The translations under genes and the position numbers were made by a program. Below, in pieces: positions 9,606 through 21,042 of a stretch of DNA of 64,000 bases. The DNA is taken from positions 402,001-466,000 of the forward strand of contig JBBMNZ010000059.1 of assembly GCA_037954325.1 (NCBI GenBank). The letters are read 5' to 3'. Below the pieces are notes generated by a model. That model was given only the letters and a program-made list of their open reading frames with translations. It did not search any database and was not told the origin of the DNA. Within the stretch, counting starts at the first letter, position 1. The number at the start of each line of letters is the position of its first letter. The stretch is from Fistularia commersonii (taxonomy: Eukaryota > Chordata > Actinopteri > Syngnathiformes > Fistulariidae).

Positions 9606-9889
9606 TGGCCCTGACTCGGGGAATCCTAGACCCTACTTACACCCCCACCCCAACTTCTCTCCCTCACTCGTGGAGCTCCCTGAGCTCCACACATCCCGGA
9701 GCATCACGCCAACACGTTCACATTTAATTGACTGTCTATATTTTATGTCCGCTAGATAGAGGCATCCGCACATGCGCATCAGTGGAGCTTAAGGCTGGCT
9801 GAGGCATGGACTGAAAAAATAAAGACATGTGTGATGAGCTATAAAGAAGAGAAGCATATTTTTATAAAACATGTTAGAAAGAGAGGGTA
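9606..9889. other. Unassigned stretch before the RTE element
   Basis: No coding similarity, tandem repeat or RNA gene recognised. It is not satellite, so it may be the last bit of the non-satellite flank of the array. It includes a C-rich part (9630-9700) and an AT-rich part (9800-9880). Confidence 0.4.
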
Positions 9890-12800
9890 ATGCAGCCTCA
9901 GGGCGGCACTGGCCTGTGTCTCTCCAAGCCTGCCTTGGGGGGGCACAGTGCATTTATCCGGGTTTGGGACCGGCACAGGGAGACACTGCTGAGGGTTGCG
10001 TCAGGAAGGGCATCCGGCGTAAAACTTTTGCCAAAACCAAACATGCGAGTCAACCATAACCACACCATACCGGATCGGTCGCGGACCGCGTTAACAACGA
10101 CCGCCATTGGTACTGATGACCTACAGGGTACTAATGGAAATTGGGCCACTGTGGGTCGAAGAACAAGAACAAGAAGAAGAGGAGGAGCGCGTGTTCGGAA
10201 GCAGAGAGAGAGGAGGAAAGGAAAGAGCCTGGGACTGAGAGTAGGGACTTTGAATATTGGGACTATGACAGGAAAAGGTAGAGAGTTGGTGGACATGATG
10301 CAGAGAAGGAAGGTGGATATACTGTGTGTCCAGGAGACCAGGTGGAAAGGTAGTAAGACTGGAAGCATAGGAGCAGGCTTTAAGCTGTACTATCATGATA
10401 CTGACAGGAAGAGAAATGGAGTAGGAGTTCTCTTGAAGGAGGAGTTTGTTAGGAACGTCCTAGAGGTGAAAAGAATGTCAGATAGACTTATGAGTCTGAA
10501 ATAGGAAATTGAAGGTGTGATGCTCAAGTTTGTTAGTGGCTATGCCCCACAGGTGAGATGTGAATCTGAAGAGAAGGAGAAGTTCTGGAATGAGTTGGAT
10601 GAAGTGATGCAGAATATTCCCAGAAATGAGAGAGTGGTAATTGGTGCAGACTTCAATGGACATGTTGGTGAAGGCAATAGAGGGGATGAAGAAGTGATGG
10701 GCAGATTTGGTATCCAGGATAGGAAAGCAGAGGGACAGATGGTGGTAGATTTTGCAAAAAGGATGGAAATGGCTGTAGTGAACAACTTTTTCCAGAAAAA
10801 ATAGGAACATAGGGCAACTTATAAGAGCGGAGGTAGGAGCACGCAGGTAGACTACATCTTGTATAGACGAGGTAACCTGAAAGAGATCAGTGACTGCAAA
10901 GTAGTTGTAGGTGAGAGTGTAGCCAGACAGCATAGGATGGTGGTTTGTAGGATGACTCTGGTGACAAGGTGGATGAAGAGGACAAAGGCAGAGCAGAGGA
11001 CAAAGTGGTGGAAGCTGAAAAGGGAGGAGTGTTGCATGGTTTTCAGGGAGGAGTTGAGAAAGGACCTGGGTGGTCAGGGTGAGCTTCCAGATGATTGGAC
11101 GACAACAGCTAGTGTTATCGGGGAGACAGGTAGAAGAGTACTTGGTTTGTCATCTGGAAGGAAAGTAGATAAGGAGACTTGGTGGTGGAATGAGGAAGTG
11201 CAGGAGTATATTCAGAGAAAGTGGTTAGCGAAGAAGAAGTGGGATACTGAGAGGACTGAAGAGAACAGACAGGAGTTCAGGGAGATGCGGCGAAAGGTAA
11301 AGATAGAGGTAGCAAAGGCAAAACAAAGGGCGTATGATGACTTGTATGCTCGGTAAGATAGTAAGGAGGGTGAGAATGATCTATGCAGGTTGGCGAAACA
11401 GAGAGATAAAGATGGAAAGGATGTACAACAGGTCCGGGTGATTAAGGACAGAGAGGGAAATGACACATGCTAGAAGAGTGATGGGAAGATGGAAAGAGTA
11501 CTTTGAAGAGCTGATGAATGTGGAAAACGAAAGAGAGGCAAGGGTAGAAGAGGGGACTATTGTAGACCATAAAGTAGCACAAATGAGTAAAAGTGAAGTA
11601 AGGAAGGCATTGAAGAGGATGAAGAGTGGAAAAGCAGTTGGTCCTGATGATATACCTGTGGAGGTGTGGAAGTGTCTTGGAGAGACAGCGGTAGATTTTC
11701 TGACCGGATTATTCAACGGGATCTAAGAGAGTGAGGAGATGCCTGAAGAATGGGGACGACGTGTGATGGTGCCTATTTTTAAGAATAAAGGGGATGTGCA
11801 GAATTGTGGCAATTATAGAGGGATAAAGTTGATGAGCCATACAATGAAGTTATGGGAAAGAGTAGTGGAAACTAGACTGAGAGCAGGAGTCAGCATTTGT
11901 GAACAGCAGTATGGCTTCATGCCTAGGAAGAGTACTACAGATGCAGTATTTGCGTTGAGAATGCTAATAGAAAAGTTCAGAGAAGGCCAGAGGGAGCTGG
12001 TTTGTGTTTTTGTAGACCTAGAAAAAGCATCTGACAGGGTGCCAAGAGAGGAGCTCTGGTATTGTATGAGGAAGTCTGGAGTGGCAGAGAAGTATGTTAG
12101 ACTGGTGCAGGACATGTATGCTAGCTGTGAGACACTGGTACGGTGTGCTGTAGGGGTAACCGAGAAGTTCAAGGTGGAGGTGGGACTCCATCAGGGATCA
12201 GCTCTGAGCCCCTTCTTGTTCGCAATGGTGATGGATAGGCTGACAGATGAGGTTAGACAGGAATCCCCATGGACCATGATGTTTGCGGATGACATTGTGA
12301 TCTGTAGTGAGAGCAGACAACAGGTAGAGGAAAATCAAGAGAGGTGGAGGTATGCTCTGCAAAAGAGAGGAATGACAGTTAGTCGCAGCAAGACAGAACA
12401 TACCGTATGTGTGTGAATGAGGGGAACTCGGGTGGAACGGTGAGGCTACAGGGAGTGCAGATCAAGAAGCTGGAGGATTTCAGGTACTTAGGGTCAACAG
12501 TCCAGAGCAACGGAGAGCGCGTAAAAGAGGTGAAGAGACGGGTCCAAGCAGGTTGGAATGGGTGGAGAAAAGTGTCAGCGGTACTATGTGATAGAAGACT
12601 TTCAGCCAGAATAAAAGGAAAGGTGTACAAGACAGTGGTGAGACCAGCGATGATGTATGGACTAGAAACTGTTACAATGACCGAAAGACAGCAGGCAGAA
12701 CTAGAGGTTGCAGAGATGAGGATGTTGAGGTTCTCTTTGGGAGTGACCAGGATGGATAGGATCAGGAATGAGTCTATCAGAGGAACAGCACATGTTCGAT

Positions 12801-13065
12801 GTTTTGGAGAAAAGGTCAGAGAAGCCAGACTGAGATGGTTCAGTCATGTACAGAGGAGGGATAGAGAATATATTGGTAGACGGATGCTGTAATTGGAGCT
12901 GCAAGGCAAGAGGTCTCGAGGAAGACCAAAGAGAGGATTTATGGATGTGGTGAGAGAAGATATGAAGGTAGTTGGTGTGAGAGAGGAGGATACGGAGAAT
13001 AGGGTTAGATGGAGAAAGTTGACTCGCTGTGGCGACCCCTGACGGGAAAAGCCGAAAGAAGAAGA
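9890..13065 (+). mobile_element. RTE-clade LINE, near full length, inactive
   Basis: About 3.2 kb, the usual size for RTE elements. It starts with a 5' leader containing the motif gcgtcaggaagggcatccgg, which I know from many fish RTE copies. A single ORF for endonuclease and RT follows, and the element ends shortly after the ORF stop with gaaaagccgaaagaagaag. RTE elements have short 3' ends with simple repeats instead of poly(A), as here. Its right edge meets satellite directly at 13066 and its left flank is not satellite, so it sits exactly at the visible outer margin of the array. Confidence 0.88.
10220..13042 (+). pseudogene. RTE endonuclease-reverse transcriptase, several stops
   Basis: The endonuclease begins with LRVGTLNIGTMTGKG and continues with CVQETRWKG, NGVGVLL, GADFNGHVG and STQVDYIL. 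The RT follows with KAVGPDDIPVEVWK, FKNKGDVQNCGNYRGIKL, FVDLEKASDRVPRE, LHQGSALSPFLFA and catalytic FADD at 12282-12293. The C-terminal end is RGRPKRGFMDVV, then RCGDP and a stop at 13040-13042. Breaks are TAG 10502, TAG 10802, TAA 11354, a frame change near 11455, TAA 11724, a frame change near 12405 and TAA 12890. The first catalytic Asp motif reads KASDRV where the family usually has KAFDRV or KAYDRV. Length and order are complete, so this was one polyprotein. Confidence 0.9.
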
Positions 13066-13155
13066 CAGTAAACGCTTCAACTGTGTGAGATAAGCACTTG
13101 TAGACAACATGGCAATATATTTTGAACCAGTTTCTTGATTTTAGTGATTTTGACA
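13066..13155 (+). repeat. Satellite subfamily A, partial monomer between RTE and L1
   Basis: Ninety bases match the array monomer from cagtaaacgcttcaac through gagataagcac and atggcaatatattttgaacc to gattttgacat. This shows that the array once began left of the L1 element. It is the outermost satellite in the window. Confidence 0.85.
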
Positions 13156-13299
13156 TTTTTCTTTTTGAAAATTTATTAGAACAGGTTCCTTACCAGAGTC
13201 ACAACATTCTTACAAAACCTCATAACAAGATATACATTATACAATATTCTTTATAGGTCACTTATTTCCTCAATAGCAAGCGAAAAATAAAATAAAACT

Positions 13300-13327
13300 A
13301 AAAAAAAAAAAAAAAAAAAAAAAAAAA
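13300..13327 (+). repeat. A28 run in the L1 3' UTR
   Basis: In the element's own sense this is an internal T run, about 40 bases after the ORF2 stop, followed further on by the true 3' end at 13156. It is therefore not the retrotransposition tail. Confidence 0.8.
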
Positions 13328-13369
13328 CACAAAAAAAACATCTAACTCAGTCAAATAGAGATAATATCT

Positions 13370-16300
13370 TCAACTCTCCAAATATTTTTGAATGGGTGAC
13401 CATTTGTCAAGATATAGGTCTGTCTGAATTTGTAAGTTTGCTGTTATGCGTTCCATGAAGTTTACATCCTTAAGTCTCTGACGCCACTGGTCCAAGGTAG
13501 GTGGGTGGGGTTTGAGCCAGTTTACTGTGATCATTTTATGTGCAATTAATAGAAGAACTCTAAGCGAAAACACCTGGTTTTTCCTTAACTTGCTTGTTGA
13601 TGCTGTACCCATAATAAATTGCTGTGGATCAATTGGTCTGTTTGATCTTAAAATCTCACTTATTTTTTTTTTTACCTCTTCCCAGAATTTCATCAGTTTA
13701 GGGCAGTCCCAAAAGATGTGGGAGAAGTCCCCCGTTATGCCACAGCCCCTCCAACACAGGGGAGAACAGTTATTATCATAAGAAGCTATTATCAAGGGAG
13801 TTTTAAAATACCTTATTCTTAACTTCCAGCTGAACTCCCTCCATGTTGGGCTGCTTAAACATTTTTGCCAGGGTAACCAAGAACTCTCCCATTCTCCATC
13901 AGCAATCACGGCATTAGATTCCAGTTCCCACTTAGCTTTCACATCCAGTGTGTCTACTAAAGTGTCCATACTTATCCTGCCATATATATCTGATATTGTA
14001 TTTTTAATGTTCATTTTGTTCTCAACTATCTCAATCCAATATTGTTCATAATTAGTTGAAGCTTCTTTAATATTGTCCCATTCTTTGTGTGTCATCAAAT
14101 AATGTCGAATTTGAAAATATCTAAATAAATCCTTAGAGTCAATGTCGTATTTTGCCTGAAGTTGTGAAAAAGCCCTCAGAGTTCTTCCTTCAAATAACTG
14201 ATTTATTGTGATTAAACCTTTCCCTGCCCACTAATGAAACCATCGTCCATCTTTGCTGGCAGAAAGTCACCTGCTGTTATTTTTGCTGCCCTTGATAGGG
14301 ATAGAGGTAGCTTAAGGAATCGTCTTGTCTTTTCCCAAACCTTAGGTGTATGGTTGACATATTAATTTTGTATCTTAAGTCCACGTCTTGCTTTTGAATT
14401 TAGAAAGGGAAGAGTTGTAAGCGACACATTTTTAAATGAACCATGCTGTATATGCACCCATCTTGTGTCCATATCTAGTTTTATCCATGAGACCAATTTT
14501 CCAAGTTGTGCTGCCAGGTAGTAACTTCGGAAGTGTGGCAAGGCCAATCCGCCCTTATCTCTGGGTGTACAGAGTATTTTCAATCTCACTCTGGGCCTCT
14601 TGTTCTGCCATATATATTTGGAAATGAGCTTATCCAGTGATGTAAAGGTAGATACAGGAACAGTGATAGGCAGAGCATTGAACAGAAACAGCATTCTAGG
14701 TAGGACATTCATCCTGATACTTTCTATCCTCCCAACTAAGGACAAAGGAAGCACCTCCCATCTTTCCATGTCATTTTTGATCTGAGAAATTAGTTTACCA
14801 TAATTTGCCTTATATAGCTGACTTGTGTCGTGTGTGAGAATGATTTCCAGGTATCTAAAGCCCCCTTTTGACCACTTGAATTTCACCTCTCCATCCAAGT
14901 ATGTCGGCCAGCATCCTGTTATCATCATTGCTTCTGATTTCCCCTCATTCACCTTGTACCCTGACATCTCCCCATAGTCTCTCAGGCATTGCATAAGGGC
15001 CGGTATAGATGACTGAGGGTTTCTTATAAACAAAAGAACGTCATCCGCGAACAACGAAATTTTGTGTATCTCCCCTCCTTCATCTACTATTCCCTCGATC
15101 GGATCGTTTGTCCTTATCAATTTAGCAAGCGGTTCAATACACAATGCGAACAAAATAGGCAAGATTGGGTTCCCCTGCCTGACTCCTTTTTTAAGGTGAA
15201 AAAATTGGGAGCAGTACCCATTCACTCTGACCCTTGATATTGGGTCTTTATTCAGTGCTTCAATCCATTTTATAAATGTCAAATTAAATCCCATTTATTC
15301 CATAGTAAATTTCAGATATGTCCAGTCCACCCTGTCGAACGCCTTCTCAGCATCTAGACTGAGAAGCATTGACGGGTGAACTGAATGTCTTGCCAATGAT
15401 TGTACATTTAATGCTCTTCTAATATTGTTTGCTCCTTGTCGACCTGGTATGAAACCGGTCTGGTCTGGATTAATCAATTTACCTAAGTATTTCTGCATTC
15501 TATTTGCTAACATGGCACTAATAATCTTTACGTCATTCCCCAACAAACTGATCAGCCTATAGGCATCACAGTCTAATGGATCTTTCCCCTCTTTGTGTAT
15601 AACCGTTATTACTGCCTCAGACCAGCTCTGAGGTGGGTCATTTTCCTGTAAGGCATAATTAAAGATCTGGCAAAGTTTTGGCACAAGCTCCTCTCCAAAG
15701 GCCTTATAAAATTCACCTGGTAAACCATCTGTGCCAGGGGATTTGTTGTTTTTTAATGATTTAATAACGTCTTGTATCTCGTTTTCTCGGATAGGAGCTA
15801 TTAATTCGTCCGCCTCAGATGCAGAGTTTTCTTAAGTTAAGATTTTTGAATATATCTTCTAATATCCTTTTGTCTTGTGTTTCTCCTGATGTATCATAAA
15901 GATTTTTATAGTAAGTATGGAATGCCTCAGCTATCTCCTCTGGGTGGGAGACCTCGGTCAGAGAGGAGGGGTGTTTTATCTTAGGGACAATACGGCTTGA
16001 TTGTTGTTTCCTCAGTTGAAAGGCAATAGCCGGCTCGCCCGATTTCCCTTTTCATAGTACCTTTGGCTTGTGTATCGAAGTGCTCCCTCTGCTTTTTGTG
16101 TGAGAAGTTCATCCAAAGAGGTTTTACTTTCATGTATTTGTTTAAAGACATTTTTGTCCCTTGTCATTTTGTGTTCATGTAGTAGTCTTTTTATGTCACT
16201 TTCCAGCTGTTTTTCCTTTTCCAATCTCTGTCTGTTTAATCCAACCGCAATTTCAATACATTTCCCTCTCAGCACAGCCTTTGCCCCCTCCCAAAGAGTC

Positions 16301-17148
16301 GAGGGGGATACTGATCCATTATCATTAATTTTGAGGTATTCATCAATTGTTTTTTTTATGTTTTCCTTTATATTTGGATCTGTCAACAAGGAAATATTTA
16401 GTCTCCAGTATTTGAAGTGCCAACCAAAGCCTAAATTTAATTTCATATATACAGGACCATGATCAGATAGGGTACCAGGTTCAATAACACATTCTCTGAC
16501 TTTATATAAGCTTTGTTTTGAGATGCAAATCAAATCAATTCTTGAATATGACCCATGTACCATGGACAGAAAGGTGAAATTTCTCGTGGTTGGGTTCTTA
16601 GCCCTCGAAACATCCACAAGTCCTTATTCTTCCAACATATGTTTTGCTGCCCTGGATTTCCTGCTAATGGGCCCATAATCAAAAGGAGTTTTATCCAATT
16701 TTACATTTAAAACACAATTGAAATCTCCTCCTAAAATTATAGTACCTCTGGCTTCTCTTGCCATTACAGTTGCCACTTCTTTAAAGAAATTGGGGCCATC
16801 TTCATTTGGGGCATAGATATTCATGATAGTTAGCTCTACTCCACCTACTGTTCCCATAATAAGTATATATCTCCCCGCTTTATCCTTCACTTCTCTCTGA
16901 ATTGCAAAACTAATTGAATGACTGATTAAAATTGCTACTCCCCTCTTTCTGCTGTTTGAACAAAAAGCATAGAATACCTGTGCAACCCAGTCTCTCCTCA
17001 ATTTCTTATGTTCTACCTCATTTAAGTGAGTTTCCTGTAGTCACGCTATTGAGCAATTACATTTCTTCAACTGAGTCAGCATTTTCTTCCTTTTTATAGG
17101 ATTATTTAATCCTTTGACATTATAACTGATAATCCCTACCTCTGACAT
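13370..17148 (-). pseudogene. L1 ORF2: endonuclease, reverse transcriptase, C-terminal zinc knuckle
   Basis: It starts at ATG 17148-17146 (MSEVGIISYNVKGLNNP, with the first catalytic Asn). One frame is kept to about 14362, then shifts to the frame of 14098-13370. The endonuclease shows QETHL and GDFNCVLN. The RT shows HKEGKDPLDCDAYRLISLL, LSLDAEKAFDRVDW, GVRQGNPILPILFALCIEPLA and catalytic FADD at 15051-15040. The C-terminus has the L1 knuckle CX3CX7HX4C (CWRGC...H...C). Stops lie at 17043-17041 (TGA), 16624, 16012 and 15297-15295, with others in the poorly conserved stretch 15685-16011. About 1,260 codons fits a full-length L1 ORF2. Confidence 0.88.
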
Positions 17149-17668
17149 AAATCGGCATTTCCTATTTTCATTTTACTCTCCCCAGATTCACCTTTGCATA
17201 AAGTAACTATCCTTGACATGTCGGTTTGCCGACCAAACCGACATGTCAAGGAAATAAGAACTCTTTAAACACAAAACAGAAAAAATAAAGTAAACATATG
17301 TGACTTCCAATAGTCCAGCTGAGTACAGATATCTGTCCAGCTCCTGTTGTAATGCAGGCAGAGGGTTGTGATTTAAGATTCCCTCTGGGAAAAGTGCACT
17401 AAGTGCTGTCCCAACCACAGACCAAAGAAAAAAACAAAATCTTTGGTGAGGCGGTGATCCCAACACAGGTCTCATCGTAAAAAAATATCAATTGAAAATA
17501 ATAGCAAAGTTAACTCTCCTCTCCTCTCAATAACTTTACAATATGATTCACTTAACTTCAGCATATTTGGCTGTTTAAACTATGAACAGTAATACACATA
17601 GAACTTTAAGATTGACAGTATTAACGTTATCTAATTATTTTAACATTACCTGGGCACAGTACTCTTCA
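17149..17668 (-). other. L1 inter-ORF region with a strong hairpin
   Basis: About 520 bp between ORF1 and ORF2. No coding similarity is convincing. It holds a perfect inverted repeat of 18-bp arms (17210-17227 and 17235-17252) with a 7-base loop, about 60 bases ahead of the ORF2 start. Such long spacers are unusual for vertebrate L1, where the two ORFs are often much closer. Confidence 0.6.
17210..17252. repeat. Perfect inverted repeat (18-bp arms, 7-base loop)
   Basis: The left arm tccttgacatgtcggttt is matched exactly by the right arm aaaccgacatgtcaagga, with gccgacc between. In RNA from either strand it would form a stable hairpin. It lies just upstream of L1 ORF2 in the element's sense. 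Confidence 0.9.
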
Positions 17669-18480
17669 TCATTTTAGTCCAGCAAAACAGCCCGCAGGTA
17701 TGCGGCGGACAGTGATGTGTCCTTTCTTTCTCTCTTCCCACCATCCTGTCTTTGCCAGCGTAGGAAATATTTTCACTCCCGACTCCAAGTTGATTCTCAG
17801 CTGCGCTGGATAGCGGCACATTGCCCGGATCTCCTTCTCCTTCAGCTGCTTGATCAATCCTCGGACCCGCGTTCTCTTCCTCTGTATTTCTGGAGAGTAA
17901 TCATGGTCAAAGTAAATCACTCCTTTTTGGAACTTCACTCGTTTTTGGGCCCATGCTTGTCGCAGCACTGCTTCCTTTACTGTATAATCCAGAAACCTCA
18001 CGATAATGGAACTGAACTCGCAGGCTTTAGCCCCAGTGATCTGTGTGCCCTCTCGATTTTTGTATTTAGCCCGGGCGGGAGTTGTAGTGCCTGTAGTGCC
18101 GTCTCAATTAAGTTCCTCACAAAACCAATCATGTCACCTTTCTCACTTTCCTCGGGTACTTGATAAATTCTCAGATTGTTGCGGCGCATCCAGTTCTGTA
18201 GATCATCGCACATGTTCGTCAGGGCCGCCTCCCGTTTCAACAGGTGCCTCAGCATCCTCTCATGGCGCTGGCCTGTGTCCTCCACCTGGCATATCCTGGT
18301 CTCCGCTTCCTCAGTTCTCTGCTCTAGCTTCTTCATCCTTTGAATCAAGTCCGTGACCGACACCTCCAGTCTAGTTAATTGTTCCCTAGTGTCTGCAAAT
18401 GCTTGCTTATTTTCTTTCCTCAATTCTTTCAACTCACGAAGAATGTTCTCCATGTTCTGTTCATCCATTTTTCCGCTCAC
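17669..18480 (-). pseudogene. L1 ORF1 (coiled coil and RNA-binding domain), frameshifted
   Basis: ORF1 protein binds L1 RNA. The first part (18480-17998) begins MSGKMDEQNMENILRELKEL, a heptad-rich coiled coil to about residue 90, and then the RRM start WMRRNNLRIYQVPEE. The frame changes near 18000, and the second part (18001-17669) gives VKEAVLRQAWAQ, IYFDHDYSPEIQRKR and LRINLESGVKIF, the C-terminal domain of L1 ORF1p. Together about 270 residues, somewhat shorter than the usual 300-350. The ATG at 18480 is chosen because the coiled coil starts right after it. Confidence 0.85.
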
Positions 18481-18712
18481 CTGGCTTCGGGAAGATGGCG
18501 GCCGATTTTTTTCCTTTCGCTTCTTCTTGCTGTTTTTGCTGTTTTGCTGCGTTCCGTGTGTCTCTGGCAGTGCTCATCCTAATCTGTAATGCTTCAGACT
18601 CACTCTTCCACCATTAAACTGACAAGTATTTTTTCATAAACTGCTGAATACTACCAATTTTCGGGAGGGCTCAACTCTGTGTGTATGTCTCAGAACATTG
18701 TGTCACCAGAAG

Positions 18713-20937
18713 TCCAGATAAGCACTTTTTGACCACATGACTATATCTTTCGACCAATTGGCTGGATTGGAGTAATTTGGACGTATATTGAGCAGAATTA
18801 TTTCTTTTTCAAAATACTCCACACCAGACAATTTTTTGCAAAAAATATATAGGTTATTTACGATTTGTACAGTTAACGCTTCAACTTCGTGAGAAAACAC
18901 TTTTTGACCACATGGATATATCTTTCAACCAACTGGCTGGATTTTAGTCATTTAGAAATATATTCTGCAGAAAGATTCCTTTCCAACATACTCCACACGA
19001 AACATAAGCTTGCAAAAATATATATGCTATTTACACTTTGTACAGCAAAAGTTATCTCGGTGAGATAAGCAGTTTTTGACCACATATGCTATTTACACTT
19101 TGTACAGCAAACGCTTTCACTCGGTGAGATAAGCAGTTTTTGACCACATGGTTATATCTACTTAACCTGTGGTTGGATTACACTGAATTCGACATATGTT
19201 GTGCTGAATCATGTTCTATTCAACATGTCTTAGCACTAGACAAAAGATTTAAGGTATTTACAATTTGTACAGTAAACCTCTTCAACTCTGTGAGATAAGC
19301 ACTTTTTGATCACATGACTATATCTTTTGACAAAGGGGCTGGATTGGAGTAATTTTGACATACATTGTGCAGAATCGTTTCATTTTCATCATATATCAGC
19401 ACCAAAGACAAGCTTGAAAGAATTCCTATGTTATTTACAATTTGTACAATAAACGCTTCAACTCTGTGAGATGAGCACTTTTTGAACAAATGGCAATATA
19501 TTTTGAGCCTGGGGCTGGATTTGAGTGATTTTGACATATATTGTGATGAATCATTTACTTTTTATTATATTTCAGCACCAAACACAAGTTTGAAAGAATT
19601 CATATGTTATTTACAATTCGTACATTAAACACTTCAACTCGGTGAGATAAGCACTTTTTGACCACATGGCTATATCTTTCATCCAAGTGGCTGGATTTTA
19701 GTAATTTTGACATATATTGTGCTGAATGGTTTCTTTGTTTAACATACTCTGCACCAAACAAATGCTTGCAAATATGTATATGTTATTTACAATTTGTACA
19801 GTAAACCTCTTCAACTCGGTGAGTTAAGCACTTTTTGACCACATGGCTATATCTTTTGACAAAGGGGCTGGATTGGAGTAATTTTGAGATAAATTGTAGA
19901 GAATCATTTCATTTTCATCATATATCAGCACCAAACACAAGCTTGAAAGAATTCCTAAGTTATTTACAATTTATACAATAAACGCTTCAACTCTGTGGGA
20001 TGAGGACTCTTTGACCAAATGGCAATATATTTTGAGCTTGCAGCTGGATTTGAGTGATTTTGACATATATTGTGCAGAATCATGTTCTATTCAACATATT
20101 TCAGCACCAGACAAAAGCTTGAGAGAATTGATACGTTATTTACAATTTGTACAGTAAACGCTGCAACTCGGTTAGATAAGTACTTTTTGACCACATGGCT
20201 AATCTTTTGACCAAGTGGCTGGATTTGAGTAATTTTGATACATATTCTGCAGAATCATGTTCTATTCATCATATTGCAGCACCAAAAACAAGCTTGAAAT
20301 AATTCATACATTTTTTACAATTAGTACAATAAATGCTTCAACTCTGTGAGATAAGCACTTTTTACTAAATGGCAATATATTTTGAAACTGCGGTTGGCTT
20401 TGAGTTATTTTGACATATTCTTTGTAGAAGCATGATCTCTTAGACATATTTCAGCACGAAACACAGTTTGTAAGAATTCATAATTTATTTACAATTTGAA
20501 CAGTAAACTCCTCAACTTGGTGAGATAAGCACTTTTTGACCACATGGCTATATCATTCGACCAAGTGGCTGGATTGGAGTAATTTGGACATATATTGTAC
20601 AGAATCATATCCTTTTCATCATATATCAGCAACAAACACAAGCTTGAAAGAATTCATATGTTATTTACACTTTGTCGAGTAAATGCTTCAACTCGGTGAG
20701 ATAAGCACGTTTTGACCACATGGCAATATCTTTTAAACCTGCGGTTGGATAAAACAGATTTTGATATATATTGTGCAGAATCATGTTCTATTCAACATCT
20801 TTCAGCACCAGAAACAAACTTGTAAGAATTCATAAGTTATCTTAAATTTGTACAGTTAACGCTTCAACTCGGTGACATAAGCACTTTTTGACCACATGGC
20901 TATATCTTTGGACCAAGTGGCTGGATTTGAGTGAATT
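18713..20937 (+). repeat. 176-bp satellite, subfamily A (about 12-13 monomers)
   Basis: Head-to-tail monomers; the gataagcac landmark recurs at 18717, 18893, 19064, 19128, 19294, 19470, 19646, 19823, 19999, 20175, 20350, 20524, 20700 and 20876. Most steps are 174-177 bp; one 64-bp step is described separately. Subfamily marks are gaccacatggctatatctt, agcaccaaacacaagcttga and tttacaatttgtacagtaaa. Monomers here differ from each other far more than in the core (for example tcgaccaag against ttgagcctg at the same place). Confidence 0.93.
19020..19147 (+). repeat. 64-bp tandem duplication within a satellite monomer
   Basis: The stretch tatgctatttacactttgta to gcagtttttgaccaca is present twice in direct succession, so two gataagcag landmarks lie only 64 bp apart (19064 and 19128). 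The copies differ at a few positions. Confidence 0.8.
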
Positions 20938-21042
20938 CAATAATAATAATAATAATAATACATACGATTTGTATAGCGCTTTTCACGGTACACAAAGACG
21001 CTTTACAAGTTGACGACAGAAAAACATAGAACATAAACATTG

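Larger units (their letters stand above)
13156..18712 (-). mobile_element. L1-clade LINE, near full length, inserted in the satellite
   Basis: About 5.5 kb on the reverse strand with 5' UTR, ORF1, an inter-ORF region, ORF2 and a 3' UTR. The 3' UTR ends in AATAAA (reverse of 13172-13177) and a short A-rich tail at 13156-13166. Satellite lies on both sides. The left satellite stops after gacat and the right one starts at agataagcac, so about 107 bp of the 176-bp monomer is missing. Either the insertion deleted target DNA or an exchange followed. I see no target-site duplication. Stops in both ORFs make it inactive. Confidence 0.88.

Noticed and set aside
18480..18620. Host gene promoter or first exon (aagatggcggc motif)
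   Set aside because: The motif resembles a YY1-type site found in some LINE 5' UTRs and lies directly upstream of L1 ORF1 in the element's sense. No host gene follows.
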